Position numbers and translations under genes: made by a program
Shown here: positions 17,538 through 26,759 of the stretch, one piece after another
How positions within the stretch are numbered: position 1 is the stretch's first letter
Layout of the letters: each line of letters begins with the position of its first letter
From: Chitinophagales bacterium
Lineage (GTDB): Bacteria > Bacteroidota > Bacteroidia > Chitinophagales > UBA2359
DNA length: 32,651 bases
Assembly: GCA_020629205.1 (NCBI GenBank)
Contig: JAHDDV010000019.1
Span: 1 to 32,651 of the forward strand
Direction of reading: 5' to 3'
The notes under the pieces: model-generated
Seen by the model: the letters and a program-made list of their open reading frames with translations, nothing else
Told to the model about the DNA's origin: nothing
Databases searched by the model: none

Positions 17538-18791
17538 ATGAAAAGATTATTACTATTTGCAGCGCTAGCCTTTAGCGCATTGCATTGTTATGCTCAGGTG
17601 GATCAAACAACTGTAGGGCCTGGCTATACACAACAGACTTATTACAGCCTCAGCTCTGGTGAATCGAGCTCCGTTAATCACGATAGCTGGGACCTGGCTT
17701 TCTCCACAAATCCAATGGATGCGGGGATTTTCCATAATGATGGTGCATCCCTGGGAGGAGGTGCCATATCTGCGTATCTTCTGAGTGGCACAGACTATGC
17801 AAATCCCGATACTTCTGGTATGCAATTGATCACTTCACAAGAGCAGTCATGGTCGGCAGGTGCCTTCAACCTTATTGCAGATCCTTCGAATCCCTTTGAT
17901 ATGGGCTGGGGAAACTATGATGTGGTAACCCATAGCACTACCGGTACCAAGGTCTTTGTGATTGAAAAGAGAGATGGTACTATGCTCAAACTAATGGTTG
18001 AGTCATTGGTCGATGGTGTCTATACGATCAAGTATGCAAACCTTGATGGTTCTAATGAACAAACCGCAGAAATTAGCAAGATGGCCTTCGGTCAGCGTGC
18101 GCTTGTCTACTTCTCTTTTGACAGCAATGAAGCCGTGGATTTGGAGCCCAGCACTTGGGATCTTATGTTCACCAGATACAAAAGCTTTGTCGAAAATCCA
18201 GGGCAAGAAGGTGAATTTCTTGACTATGGCGTCACCGGAGTGCTGTGTAATACAGACATGTTAGTGGCAAGTGCATCGGGCATTGACCCAACAACTGCAA
18301 ATCACGAAGACTATGCTTTTAGCTCTGACATTGATGCTATTGGTAGTGACTGGAAAACTTACATTGCACCTACCTGGGTGATTTTTGACGATGTGGTTTA
18401 CTGGGTTAAGACACAGGCTGATGAGCTATGGAAAGTTCAATTCCTCGATTTCGAGGGTTCTGCGACCGGTACCATTACCTTGGAAAAGACTTTTCTAGGG
18501 ACTTTTACAAGCACTGAGTCTACCAATGAATTGCAGTCTGAAAACTCTCTAATCCTGTATCCGAACCCAAGCCAAGGCACACTAAACCTAGCCATTGAGA
18601 GCAAAGATGGTAACAAGTCGATTGACTTGACTATATACAATCAGTTGGGGCAACGGATGGATTTCTATCAACTACCCGCAGGGACTGGTTTAAATGTACA
18701 CAGACTAAATCTGGACTATCCAGCAGGTTTCTATCGAGCCGAAATATTGGTGGATGGACAACAAATGGTGAGGTCATTTGTACTACAGTAG
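17538..18791 (+). CDS. HmuY-like secreted haem-binding protein with T9SS sorting tail
   Basis: 417 residues. The start is ATG 17538, which opens the signal peptide MKRLLLFAALAFSALHCYAQ; the open frame upstream is not convincing. The central part has the HmuY pattern: YYSLSSGESSSVNHDSWDLAFS near the N-terminus, FVIEKRDGTMLKLMVESL, and a second SWDLMFTRYKSF-type strand with YGVTGVL. The last ~80 residues are a T9SS type A sorting domain (LILYPNPSQGTLNLAIES, ending AGFYRAEILVDGQQMVRSFVLQ). Porphyromonas HmuY is a lipoprotein; here the signal peptide has no lipobox and surface delivery would be by T9SS. The TonB receptor gene follows 97 bases later, supporting haem scavenging and hand-over. Haem binding is inferred from the family. 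Confidence 0.82.
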   Translation: MKRLLLFAALAFSALHCYAQVDQTTVGPGYTQQTYYSLSSGESSSVNHDSWDLAFSTNPMDAGIFHNDGASLGGGAISAYLLSGTDYANPDTSGMQLITSQEQSWSAGAFNLIADPSNPFDMGWGNYDVVTHSTTGTKVFVIEKRDGTMLKLMVESLVDGVYTIKYANLDGSNEQTAEISKMAFGQRALVYFSFDSNEAVDLEPSTWDLMFTRYKSFVENPGQEGEFLDYGVTGVLCNTDMLVASASGIDPTTANHEDYAFSSDIDAIGSDWKTYIAPTWVIFDDVVYWVKTQADELWKVQFLDFEGSATGTITLEKTFLGTFTSTESTNELQSENSLILYPNPSQGTLNLAIESKDGNKSIDLTIYNQLGQRMDFYQLPAGTGLNVHRLNLDYPAGFYRAEILVDGQQMVRSFVLQ

Positions 18792-18845
18792 TACCCTTCT
18801 AGAAAGGCTCTGAAATAGCCAAAAGGAATTTTATTAGAATATTTT

Positions 18846-18874
18846 AATGGGTGTCGATTCATTCGGCACCCATT
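18846..18874 (+). promoter_or_regulatory. Hairpin between the HmuY-like and receptor genes
   Basis: An 11-bp stem with one G-U pair (AATGGGTGTCG / CGGCACCCATT) and a 7-base loop ATTCATT, ending 14 bases before the receptor ATG. No T run follows, so it is not a classical terminator. It may stabilise the upstream mRNA end or modulate receptor translation. Confidence 0.55.
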
Positions 18875-18888
18875 CTTGAAGTTGACCT

Positions 18889-20967
18889 ATGGCAGCAAGA
18901 ATCCTGTTTCTCTTTTGCTTTATCTTCCATGCCACTACCTTACACGGTCAGGATCTTTGGGAAGACATAGATACAAGCCTTTTCAAAAATATTGATTTGA
19001 GTGAAGTTGTTGTGACAGCACAGTATGCTCCAACCGACAGTCGCAATGCCGTACATGAGGTCAAAGTCATCAAGTCAAAGGACATCCAGCAGCAAGGTTA
19101 CACAAACCTTGCAGAAGTCTTAAACCGTCAATTAAATTTTCGAATCACGGCGGATCCGCTTATTGGCAATGGACTAATCATCCAAGGAGTGGGAGGAGAG
19201 AATGTACAGGTAATGATCGATGGTGTAGCGGTGATTGGCCGAGTGAATGGGGTTGTGGATATCTCACAGATTAATCTAAACAATGTTGCCAGGATTGAAG
19301 TGATCGAAGGGGCTATGTCAGCTCAATTTGGTAGCAATGCCTCCGGGGGAGTAATCAACATTATTACCAATAAATCTCAGGTAGAGCGAGTTTCTCTGGA
19401 ACTTCGTAATCAAGCGGAATCTATAGGGATTCTCAGCAATAATCTTGCTCTGGGCCTACAGTTTGGGAAGGTCTACGCCAGTATTAATACTGGTAGGTTT
19501 CGCAGCAAGTTTGCTCCCACAGATAGCCTGCGTGTGTATGAGGAGTTTGTCTTCGCTTCGGGAGAAACCCGAAAAAGCAAAAAGCATCCATGGAATCCCA
19601 AATTGCAATATTCTCTGGATGGAATGCTCCGCTATAAGTTTACAGACTCCATCGATGTACGTTACCAATACAGGATCTTTGATGAGGAACTTCTCAATTA
19701 CGGCGAGTTGCGAAGACCACAATTCAAGCCCTATGCCTTTGACGAATCTTATAATACTAGTAGACAAGATCATAGTCTTTCCGGAGATATCTATTTGAAT
19801 TCTCATTACTACTTGACTACACTTACAGCCTACAATACCTTTGATCGGGTACTTACAACTGAGCAGTATTTCTTCGAAAATGACTCCTCCTCTTTTGTTG
19901 CTTCGGAGGCGGATACCTCAACCTTCAATGCTTTTCTGCATCGCTCCGTATTCAGCTCCATTTATGATGGAAATTGGGATGCACAATTAGGCTTGGAGCT
20001 GGCAAATGAAACAGCCACTGGTAAGCGAATTGCTGATAGTACTTCTACACCCATCAACGAAACATCCCTGGCAAATTATGCTGCCTGGCTTGGGATTCGA
20101 TATAAGCCGACCCAAAACATGACCATCTTAGGGAACCTCCGATACGGTAGCAATTCGAAGTACGACCATCCCCTAATTCCTTCTCTTCACTTAAGTTGGA
20201 AGCCCAATAGAGATTTGACCATCAAGGCCTCCTATGCCCACGGATTCAGAGCGCCCTCTCTAAAAGAATTGCATTTCAGTTTTATAGATGTTAATCATTA
20301 TGTGGTAGGTAATTCCGAACTGGAAGCAGAGTACTCCAAGAATATCACCGCAGGGGCAACTTACAAACTAAATCTACCGGCAGATAGGCAATTGTCCTTG
20401 TCTGGCAAGGTCTTTTACACCAAAATCAGGAACCGTATAGTCTTGAGCGAGTTCGCACCGATTCAGTACACTTACCTAAACCTTGATTCTTATGAGACCA
20501 ATGGATTTAACGCTAACGCAAGTATAGATCCCATCGATGGCCTGAGTATCCAAACTGGCATTGCCTACACCCGGCTGTTTAATGAATTGTCTCGTACCAC
20601 CGATATCGACAAGTTCAATGGCATCACAGAATTACAAAATGAACTGCATTATCGCATCCCGCTGATCGAGACTAATTTCAATATCAGTCATCGATTTTTC
20701 GGAAAGCAAGCGCGCTACTTTACTAATGCAGACGGAGACATCACTCAGTCATTTCTGTCAAATTACAATTTGATTAATGTCAATCTGAGTCGCAACTTTT
20801 GGCAGAATCGACTCTTCGTTTCTCTGGGGATCAAAAATCTATTGGACCAGCAAAGTTTACCGATTGTCGGTCAGGATGAAGATCAACACAGTGCCGGAGG
20901 ACGTTCACAATTAATCGACTTCGGTCGAACCGCTTTTGCTAAAGTCAATTTGCGTTTCTCTTATTAG
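18889..20967 (+). CDS. TonB-dependent outer-membrane receptor, HmuR-like
   Basis: 692 residues. Signal peptide (1-20, ending LHG), TonB box LSEVVVTAQY (~37-46), plug (~47-162: NLAEVLNRQLNFRI, GLIIQGVGGENVQVMIDGVAVIGR, IEVIEGAMSAQFGSNASGGVINIIT), then a barrel with the FRAPSLKELHFSFIDVNHYVVGN...L-x-AEYSKN motif typical of TonB receptors and a terminal aromatic residue. There is no CarboxypepD_reg domain, so it is not SusC-type. Its place right after an HmuY-like gene makes haem the best substrate guess; an FRAP block is present, and an NPDL block appears here as GNSELEAEYS. Other iron chelates remain possible. Confidence 0.88.
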   Translation: MAARILFLFCFIFHATTLHGQDLWEDIDTSLFKNIDLSEVVVTAQYAPTDSRNAVHEVKVIKSKDIQQQGYTNLAEVLNRQLNFRITADPLIGNGLIIQGVGGENVQVMIDGVAVIGRVNGVVDISQINLNNVARIEVIEGAMSAQFGSNASGGVINIITNKSQVERVSLELRNQAESIGILSNNLALGLQFGKVYASINTGRFRSKFAPTDSLRVYEEFVFASGETRKSKKHPWNPKLQYSLDGMLRYKFTDSIDVRYQYRIFDEELLNYGELRRPQFKPYAFDESYNTSRQDHSLSGDIYLNSHYYLTTLTAYNTFDRVLTTEQYFFENDSSSFVASEADTSTFNAFLHRSVFSSIYDGNWDAQLGLELANETATGKRIADSTSTPINETSLANYAAWLGIRYKPTQNMTILGNLRYGSNSKYDHPLIPSLHLSWKPNRDLTIKASYAHGFRAPSLKELHFSFIDVNHYVVGNSELEAEYSKNITAGATYKLNLPADRQLSLSGKVFYTKIRNRIVLSEFAPIQYTYLNLDSYETNGFNANASIDPIDGLSIQTGIAYTRLFNELSRTTDIDKFNGITELQNELHYRIPLIETNFNISHRFFGKQARYFTNADGDITQSFLSNYNLINVNLSRNFWQNRLFVSLGIKNLLDQQSLPIVGQDEDQHSAGGRSQLIDFGRTAFAKVNLRFSY

Positions 20968-20997
20968 AAGCACAGCTGAATTCGGTCGTTGCTGGCT

Positions 20998-21140
20998 GCT
21001 GCCCGTGCTCCGCTAATACTCAGCACTCTGCTAGCTGCTACAGCTCAGCCACTAGCGTCTCCTCCTATCGTCGGAGCCACTATTGGCTGGCTTCCGCCAC
21101 GCTATCATAGCACTTCGTTCCGCTGCGCCCGGGGCTTATT
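20998..21140 (+). repeat. GC-rich dispersed intergenic repeat, full-length copy 2
   Basis: Three blocks match copy 3 (28434-28575, opposite strand) in the same order and spacing: CCCGTGCTCCGCTAATACTC at 21002-21021, CTCCTATCGTCG at 21062-21073, and CGTTCCGCTGCGCCCGGGGC at 21116-21135. The span is 135 bp here and 134 bp in copy 3. The last block also occurs in copy 1. It fills the gap between the convergent receptor and REC-GT2 genes, where I see no other terminator. Confidence 0.8.
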
Positions 21141-21184
21141 GGCCACGGCGATTTAGCGCGCTGGCATTTCTCCTTGAAAGTCTC

Positions 21185-22327
21185 TTATCTGTAGTGAATA
21201 GCCAGCTGGCCAAGTTGTCCAACAATCTTAATGGAATCTTTCATCGACAAGTGAGATCCATCTTCATGTATCCAACGTTTCAATGGCTGTTCACAAATCT
21301 GTGCCGTAGCCTGTTTATCCCCGTAGAATTTCTTCATCCTCAAGAATATCTCTACATCAAACAACCAACTGGTCAGAAAAGGCTTTTCAAACATGTTCTC
21401 AGCGACCTCCCTCGTCATTACCTTTGCCCCGCACTGTGTATCGTTGAAGGGCATTCCAAGTATTCGCCTGATAATTAAATTGACGGATTTACTGATGATG
21501 GCTCTGGAGTCTTCTTTGGTTATATCTGCACCCATTCTGGCCATTCTAGAACCACCCACAATTTGGTAATTGCCAGTAGAAATGGTTTGCACCAAGTCGT
21601 CAAAGTCGCGAAAGTCAGTCGATAGATCTGCATCCAGATATCCAAAGTAGTCTAGCTGGGTGTCTTTGCTCAAATGAAGGATACCTTGTCGGACAGCCTC
21701 AGCTTTTCCTCCGTTTTTTTCACAGTCGAAAACGCTAATGTGATCAGGATTCTTGCTGGCTAGTGCAGTTAGAACTTCCAGCGTTTTGTCTTTGCTTCCA
21801 TCATTCACAAAGCAGAGATGATAGCCAAGATTACTATTGGCAAAATCGAGAAATTTTTGGCTGTTGATTCTGTTTTCTTCATTATAGCAAGGAATGACTA
21901 CCCCCACTAAGTCCTTTTGAATCCTCTGTACTTCCTGATTGGGTTGGTAGTTGTTATTGAGCAAGAGCGGTTGTTTGAGCAACTTTTGAATTCGGATCAA
22001 TAACTCATTTAGACCCACTGGTTTTTGAATATAATCATCAGCACCTGCTTTGAAGGCTTGTACGATTGCATCTTCAGCCGCTTCGCCCGACATAACGATG
22101 ATCGGCACATCACTTTGTCGCTGTTTTCGAATACTTTCCAGCACTTCGAAGCCCGACATATTGGGCATCTTGAGGTCCAGAATCATCAGATCTGGCTCGA
22201 CTTGATCGAATTTCTCAATGGCATTCAAGCCGTCATTGGCAAAGTGAATGTCAAATCCCTCATTTTTTAGTTTATGATCAATTGATCTAAGGATCATTGG
22301 TTGGTCATCTGCTGCTAAAATTTTCAT
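21185..22327 (-). CDS. Response-regulator receiver domain fused to a GT2 dolichyl-phosphate-glucose-type glycosyltransferase
   Basis: 380 residues. Residues 1-118 are a complete receiver domain: acidic pair D7/D8, phosphoacceptor D51 (LMILDLKMP), S80 and K102 (IQKP). After a short linker, residues ~140-380 form a GT-A fold GT2 of the Alg5/DPG-synthase kind: VGVVIPCYNEENRI, VNDGSKDKT, GGKAEAVRQG, the metal-binding YLDADLS (D232, D234), GGSRMAR and NDTQCGAKVM. No transmembrane segment follows, so it is cytosolic or peripheral. Expected chemistry is transfer of a sugar from a nucleotide donor to a polyprenyl phosphate, here potentially switched by phosphorylation. It is divergent from a GT-C-like membrane protein that could use the product. 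No histidine kinase lies in the window. Confidence 0.92.
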   Translation of the reverse strand: MKILAADDQPMILRSIDHKLKNEGFDIHFANDGLNAIEKFDQVEPDLMILDLKMPNMSGFEVLESIRKQRQSDVPIIVMSGEAAEDAIVQAFKAGADDYIQKPVGLNELLIRIQKLLKQPLLLNNNYQPNQEVQRIQKDLVGVVIPCYNEENRINSQKFLDFANSNLGYHLCFVNDGSKDKTLEVLTALASKNPDHISVFDCEKNGGKAEAVRQGILHLSKDTQLDYFGYLDADLSTDFRDFDDLVQTISTGNYQIVGGSRMARMGADITKEDSRAIISKSVNLIIRRILGMPFNDTQCGAKVMTREVAENMFEKPFLTSWLFDVEIFLRMKKFYGDKQATAQICEQPLKRWIHEDGSHLSMKDSIKIVGQLGQLAIHYR

Positions 22328-22512
22328 TGTCTCTCGATTTCTTTTTTTTCCACAATTAGCTCCAGAATTTGGCGGACCAGAATTATCTGTCTAAAGCAAG
22401 AAAACTGTGCCAATGGGAGAAAAGAGTGGAATCTCGTTCGACTGGCTGGGCTTGCAATACCACTTTGGTATGATTATTAACGTAGTAGCCAGTAAAAGAA
22501 AACGAAGTTGAG
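22328..22512. promoter_or_regulatory. Divergent intergenic region of the exopolysaccharide locus
   Basis: 185 bp without a gene. It contains a perfect inverted repeat ATACCA-CTT-TGGTAT (22457-22471), a candidate operator for the rightward genes. On the minus strand TAATTGTG, one mismatch from the -7 consensus, lies about 23 bases before the REC-GT2 ATG. Confidence 0.4.
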
Positions 22513-25500
22513 GTGAGCATAAGAGAAGAGGATCGATATTACTATCTAGCCATAATTGTAGGCCTTGCCTTCCATGCTACGGTGCTATTCTCTACCTTTA
22601 CGAAGACGTATGACGCCTATGTGCACATGTTTTTCGCTGAGCACTATGCGAATGACTGGTTTGGTTCCTGGAGTTTCAAGTGGTATACAGGGTTTACAGT
22701 TACTAGTTACCCTCCATTGATACACCAACTGGTGGCTCTTGTATCCAAATTTTTAGGCATAAAGCTTGCCTTTTTGTTGGTAGCCAATCTTGTGGTGCTG
22801 GTTTATCTAAGAGGTGTATACACCTTTTCAAAGATTTGGGTTACAGATCAGGCAGCTGCAGTAGCAACGATGGTGGCCGTATTTTACCCTTCCTTTGTAG
22901 AAGCACTGCATTTATTCGGACAGCTTCCAAGTATTACTGGCGTCTCTTTGCTGCTAAATGCCTGTCCATTTGTGTACCGCTGGGTACGATTCAATCAGTG
23001 GAAGTATCTCCTGGGTTCGCTTAGCCTTCTGGCAGCCACAACCTCGGCACATCATGTTTCCACCATCTTTGGGATGGTATTTTTTGTTCTGCCAGTGATG
23101 GGCACAGCTTTAATAGATCGTACTGCCGACCAATCTGTCGATAGGGAGGTTCGCATGAGAGCTTTTCTTGTTGCCATTGTGAAAATATTACCCAGGGCCA
23201 TTGCATTTGGTCTCCTTGTAATTGCCATAGTAATCACCTTTGTTTTTCCCTATTGGTATTGGTCGAAGGCTGATCCTATTGCACAGGTTTCGATTCCACA
23301 TGGCAGTAGAGACAACTATCTTGAGGTCTTGTCTTCAGGATTGGTTTTCTTTCTTATACCCTGGGCCTACCTGCTCTTTGTGCTACCCTACATCTTTCGA
23401 CGTGCTTTTCAAAAGCGTTTTGTGTTTCTTGGTCTTTCTCTGACCCTGGCCTTTGTACTTGGAACAGGAGGCACAACACCGATTGCCCGTACTTTATTGG
23501 GCGATACGGCTTTTGAAATTCTTACTTTGGATAGATTCACCTTTTGGGCAACAATGCTCAGCTTGCCTTTTGTAGGCGAGCTAATGCATCGAGTTTTGTC
23601 TGGTGATGGAAGGGCCTTGATTTCCAAGTATTGTGGACTCACTTTTCATAGGATTCTCATGGCCTGCACAATGCTCGGCGCAGTGTTGACAGCAGTGTTG
23701 ATAATCAATACGGGTTACTTTCGACCACTGCAACCACAAGAGATCGACATCAAGCCAATCGTCAATTTCTTGAGCAAGGATATGCACGATCATTGGCGGT
23801 ACCTGACGCTGGGTTTTGGTGATCAGATGGCCTGGCTTTCTGCCAACACCTCTGCTTTAACTGTTGATGGGAACTACCACTCTGTTCGACGTCTACCGGA
23901 ACTTACAACAAGGGCTGTCGAGCGTCTGGAGAATGCCAAATATCTGGGAGAGGATGGACTTGCCGCCCTTCAGCAGTTTCTGACACTGCCGGAAAAGTAT
24001 CACTTGAAGTACATTTTTTCGAATGATAAATTCTATGAACCACTGCTGAATTTTAGCGGCTGGCTTCGGACAGGACAACTTGAAAATGGTATAGTAGTAT
24101 GGGAAAGACCGGATGTGCCCCCATTGCCTGAGATCTTGCCCAGCAAGCAAATTCCTCCATATCAATCGCTGATGTGGGGAATCCTACCGCTTAGCTCTTT
24201 GCTGCTTGTGTTGATTGTGCAGACGGCAAATCGTGGCTTTCCAGAAATTAGCCGGAGCCTGAATCAAGGCATTCCATATGAGAATGACCGATTTGAAAAG
24301 CTGAAGCTGGGTTTGCACGCGCTCTACATCCTTTTTGCTACAGTGATTGCTATTGCTTTTTTTAAGCACATTTACGCCACAAATCACAAGCGCTTTTCTC
24401 CCGACAATCTTGTAGAAAGTTACTTTGACGCTCTGGACTTCAAATACTTCCGGGCTGCCTATAATTTGTTTGATCCTACCTTACGTCCTTCATTCGAGCA
24501 GTACATGCTGGAGCTGTCACTTGAAGATGGAATCCTGGCATCATATGCCAAACTCAACTCGGTGCAGTGCCAGCAGTTGCCAAGTGAAGATGGGACCATT
24601 GTACCTCTTAGAATACAGGCTGAGTGGATGACCTCCCTGATGACCTACGATACCAATCACTACATGGAGGCAATAGAGCTAGAAGATGGCTGGCACCTTT
24701 TGCCCCAACCGGCGGAAATCCGAATTCCCCCAGAACAATTTTATGGGATACCTGCAGTGGATTTCAAGAAGCAAGGTCGAAGGAAAGCTACAGTAGGTAA
24801 GACAGATCGAACAGACGAGTTGGATCGGCCTGATGTCTATATCACTCAAGCAAATCTTGTATCTACCGGAGATGGCTACGCTGTAGTAGGAGAACTAGTC
24901 AACATTGATACTCATCCAGCTTATGTCAGCGTAACTGCCGTGTTATATGATGACAAGAATAGGGAGATATTGAGGTATAATGCCAGGGATATAATGAAAC
25001 ATCATCTGCTGTCCAGGGAGTCTACTCCATTCAGAGTGGACTTTGATGAAATTGCAAGACAAAGCAAGATCAACATGGGCGCTGACTCCAGCTTTCTCAG
25101 CAAAGCGCCTCATGATTTTGTTGTATTTGTGAACTCTATGGTGAGCTCCGACAGCCACTACGTAGAATATGGCCTGCAGGAGATAGCTGTTGATTCAAGC
25201 TTTAGAGCTGTAGTTTACAATTATGGAGCTCATGAGATCAATGTGCCACAGGTGCTTGCCGCACAGTATTTGCATGGAAAGCTGCAATGGGTGGAAGGGC
25301 AGTACCTTCCTATGGGCATTCGTCCCCAAAGGTGGAAACAGACAAATGTGACTCGAAGGGATCTTACTGAGCTCAGAATCCTGAGAGAGGGCAGTGACAG
25401 AAACTTATTTGTTAACAACAGCAGCAGATCAATTTATTCCCAGAATTTGCCGGACCTGCTGCAAGGGCAGTTGTTTGAGATCGGAGATGGTGAGCAGGTG

Positions 25501-25539
25501 CAGCTGCTATTGAATCCCTTCGTTAATTTTTCCAATTGA
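22513..25539 (+). CDS. Multi-spanning GT-C-like membrane glycosyltransferase with NTF2-like and FxLYD-like C-terminal domains
   Basis: 1008 residues, GTG start at 22513 (no in-frame ATG before residue 39, which would cut the first helix). Residues ~10-400 hold about ten hydrophobic helices. The first loop, KTYDAYVHMFFAEHYANDWF (D34, H38, H44), followed by W-x-TGF...SYPPL, is the type seen in PTPS-related/GT-C membrane proteins that use lipid-linked sugars. A soluble part (~405-545), two more hydrophobic helices (~552-570, ~600-618), an NTF2-like domain (~625-735) and an FxLYD-like beta-sandwich (~775-850, YITQANLVSTGDGYAVVGELVN) follow. It overlaps the next gene (TGATG). Likely role: polymerising or modifying an exopolysaccharide from polyprenyl-phosphate sugars supplied by the divergent GT2. 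Exact reaction unknown. Confidence 0.72.
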   Translation: MSIREEDRYYYLAIIVGLAFHATVLFSTFTKTYDAYVHMFFAEHYANDWFGSWSFKWYTGFTVTSYPPLIHQLVALVSKFLGIKLAFLLVANLVVLVYLRGVYTFSKIWVTDQAAAVATMVAVFYPSFVEALHLFGQLPSITGVSLLLNACPFVYRWVRFNQWKYLLGSLSLLAATTSAHHVSTIFGMVFFVLPVMGTALIDRTADQSVDREVRMRAFLVAIVKILPRAIAFGLLVIAIVITFVFPYWYWSKADPIAQVSIPHGSRDNYLEVLSSGLVFFLIPWAYLLFVLPYIFRRAFQKRFVFLGLSLTLAFVLGTGGTTPIARTLLGDTAFEILTLDRFTFWATMLSLPFVGELMHRVLSGDGRALISKYCGLTFHRILMACTMLGAVLTAVLIINTGYFRPLQPQEIDIKPIVNFLSKDMHDHWRYLTLGFGDQMAWLSANTSALTVDGNYHSVRRLPELTTRAVERLENAKYLGEDGLAALQQFLTLPEKYHLKYIFSNDKFYEPLLNFSGWLRTGQLENGIVVWERPDVPPLPEILPSKQIPPYQSLMWGILPLSSLLLVLIVQTANRGFPEISRSLNQGIPYENDRFEKLKLGLHALYILFATVIAIAFFKHIYATNHKRFSPDNLVESYFDALDFKYFRAAYNLFDPTLRPSFEQYMLELSLEDGILASYAKLNSVQCQQLPSEDGTIVPLRIQAEWMTSLMTYDTNHYMEAIELEDGWHLLPQPAEIRIPPEQFYGIPAVDFKKQGRRKATVGKTDRTDELDRPDVYITQANLVSTGDGYAVVGELVNIDTHPAYVSVTAVLYDDKNREILRYNARDIMKHHLLSRESTPFRVDFDEIARQSKINMGADSSFLSKAPHDFVVFVNSMVSSDSHYVEYGLQEIAVDSSFRAVVYNYGAHEINVPQVLAAQYLHGKLQWVEGQYLPMGIRPQRWKQTNVTRRDLTELRILREGSDRNLFVNNSSRSIYSQNLPDLLQGQLFEIGDGEQVQLLLNPFVNFSN

Positions 25540-26759
25540 TGGTTCTCTTGAGATACATATTGTCAGTGGGTTTACTGGTATTGCTTCTTGCTTGCTCAGA
25601 TAGGGCTGGCCAGTCGATTGTGTATCAAAACGAGCGAGGGCATTTTCTCCTGTTAGACTCCGTCTATCTGGTCGGAGAGGAGCTTCGAATTCCTTTTGTA
25701 CATGAGGGTCACTTGACTAGACCTTCGCTTTTAGTTAGCAATTCACAGACTGATCTGTTGATTGCTGCTGAGGCAGATAGTTCGGTGTTTGTATTGACCG
25801 AAAATCACAGCAATCGGGCTGGTATAGTGTTGCTCAGCTTGCTTGGACAGTCCAGACTTCTTGATGAACGAAGCATCGCGTTTAGGCCAAGGCAGGCCAA
25901 TGGTTTGATAGATCTCTTTACTGGCCCAAACACAGTAATGGCTGGTACTGGTGCACCAATCATGACGGTTGCTATATTGAGAGATGAATTTGGTAATCCT
26001 GTTAGCGAGGGCACTCTTGTTGAGTATACAAACACCTCAGCTGTGGGGATTGGTGAATTTCTAGATACAACGAAGCACTTGTGTAGCTATCAGAAATTTT
26101 ATGGAGGGGAGCTTCGTGACAAACACTTCATTGCCGTCGCATCCGGAAATGCTCATTCCAGGCAAAACGAGTATCGAGTAGAAAGTGCCTGGCCAGCAAA
26201 CTTGCAGATTCAATTGGAGGAATTCTTTCCTTTCGCTGACTCGCGACAGGTCTTGTGGATCTCTACACAGCCAATTTTTGATTCTTTTGGGAATGAAATG
26301 CCAGATGGGACATTAGTAGATTTTGAAGTATGGCAAGAGGAATCGCAGATCGCCGCCTATGTATCTAAAACGGTCAATGGAATCGCTAAGGTTCGAATCC
26401 AAAACCCTTCTACTAGCTGTCTCTGGAGCATCAATGCTAGTTGTAGAAATGCAGTCCAAAGCAATGTTCTCCATTTGGAATTCGATGCCATTGTTGATAA
26501 GATCGCAGTGCAGTTTCAGGAAGATTCTTGTCAGTTTCTTATCGGACCTGTTTCCTCCTCTTTGGGGCAGGTGGTGCCGGACGGATTTCCCATTGAACTG
26601 CGTTTTGTCTCACGTGATTTCGAATACTATCAGGACCTTGAGTTGCTAGGGGGTTATTGCTCCTACAAACTCCCTAGAGAACAATTTCAGCCGGATAAAG
26701 ATTATGATTGTGAAGTTATTTCGGGAGGAGTGAAGCGTATCATTAGGTTTGAACTATGA
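25539..26759 (+). CDS. Ig-like-domain lipoprotein of the exopolysaccharide operon
   Basis: 406 residues from ATG 25539, whose A is the last base of the previous TGA stop; a TTG three bases earlier is less likely. Lipobox VLLLAC (Cys19). Three Big_1/invasin-like segments can be seen by their turns: DEFGNPVSEGTLVEY, DSFGNEMPDGTLVDF and the diverged SSLGQVVPDGFPIELRF. No enzyme motif is found. Tight coupling on both sides (1-base and 4-base overlaps) indicates it works with the GT-C protein and the glycosidase, perhaps as a periplasmic or outer-membrane scaffold for the polymer. I do not recognise a named family for the whole protein. Confidence 0.75.
   Translation: MVLLRYILSVGLLVLLLACSDRAGQSIVYQNERGHFLLLDSVYLVGEELRIPFVHEGHLTRPSLLVSNSQTDLLIAAEADSSVFVLTENHSNRAGIVLLSLLGQSRLLDERSIAFRPRQANGLIDLFTGPNTVMAGTGAPIMTVAILRDEFGNPVSEGTLVEYTNTSAVGIGEFLDTTKHLCSYQKFYGGELRDKHFIAVASGNAHSRQNEYRVESAWPANLQIQLEEFFPFADSRQVLWISTQPIFDSFGNEMPDGTLVDFEVWQEESQIAAYVSKTVNGIAKVRIQNPSTSCLWSINASCRNAVQSNVLHLEFDAIVDKIAVQFQEDSCQFLIGPVSSSLGQVVPDGFPIELRFVSRDFEYYQDLELLGGYCSYKLPREQFQPDKDYDCEVISGGVKRIIRFEL

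Noticed and set aside
21083-21478. Plus-strand open frame of 131 codons after the TonB receptor
   Set aside because: It starts inside repeat copy 2 and then runs antisense to the conserved GT2 domain; no support for a protein.
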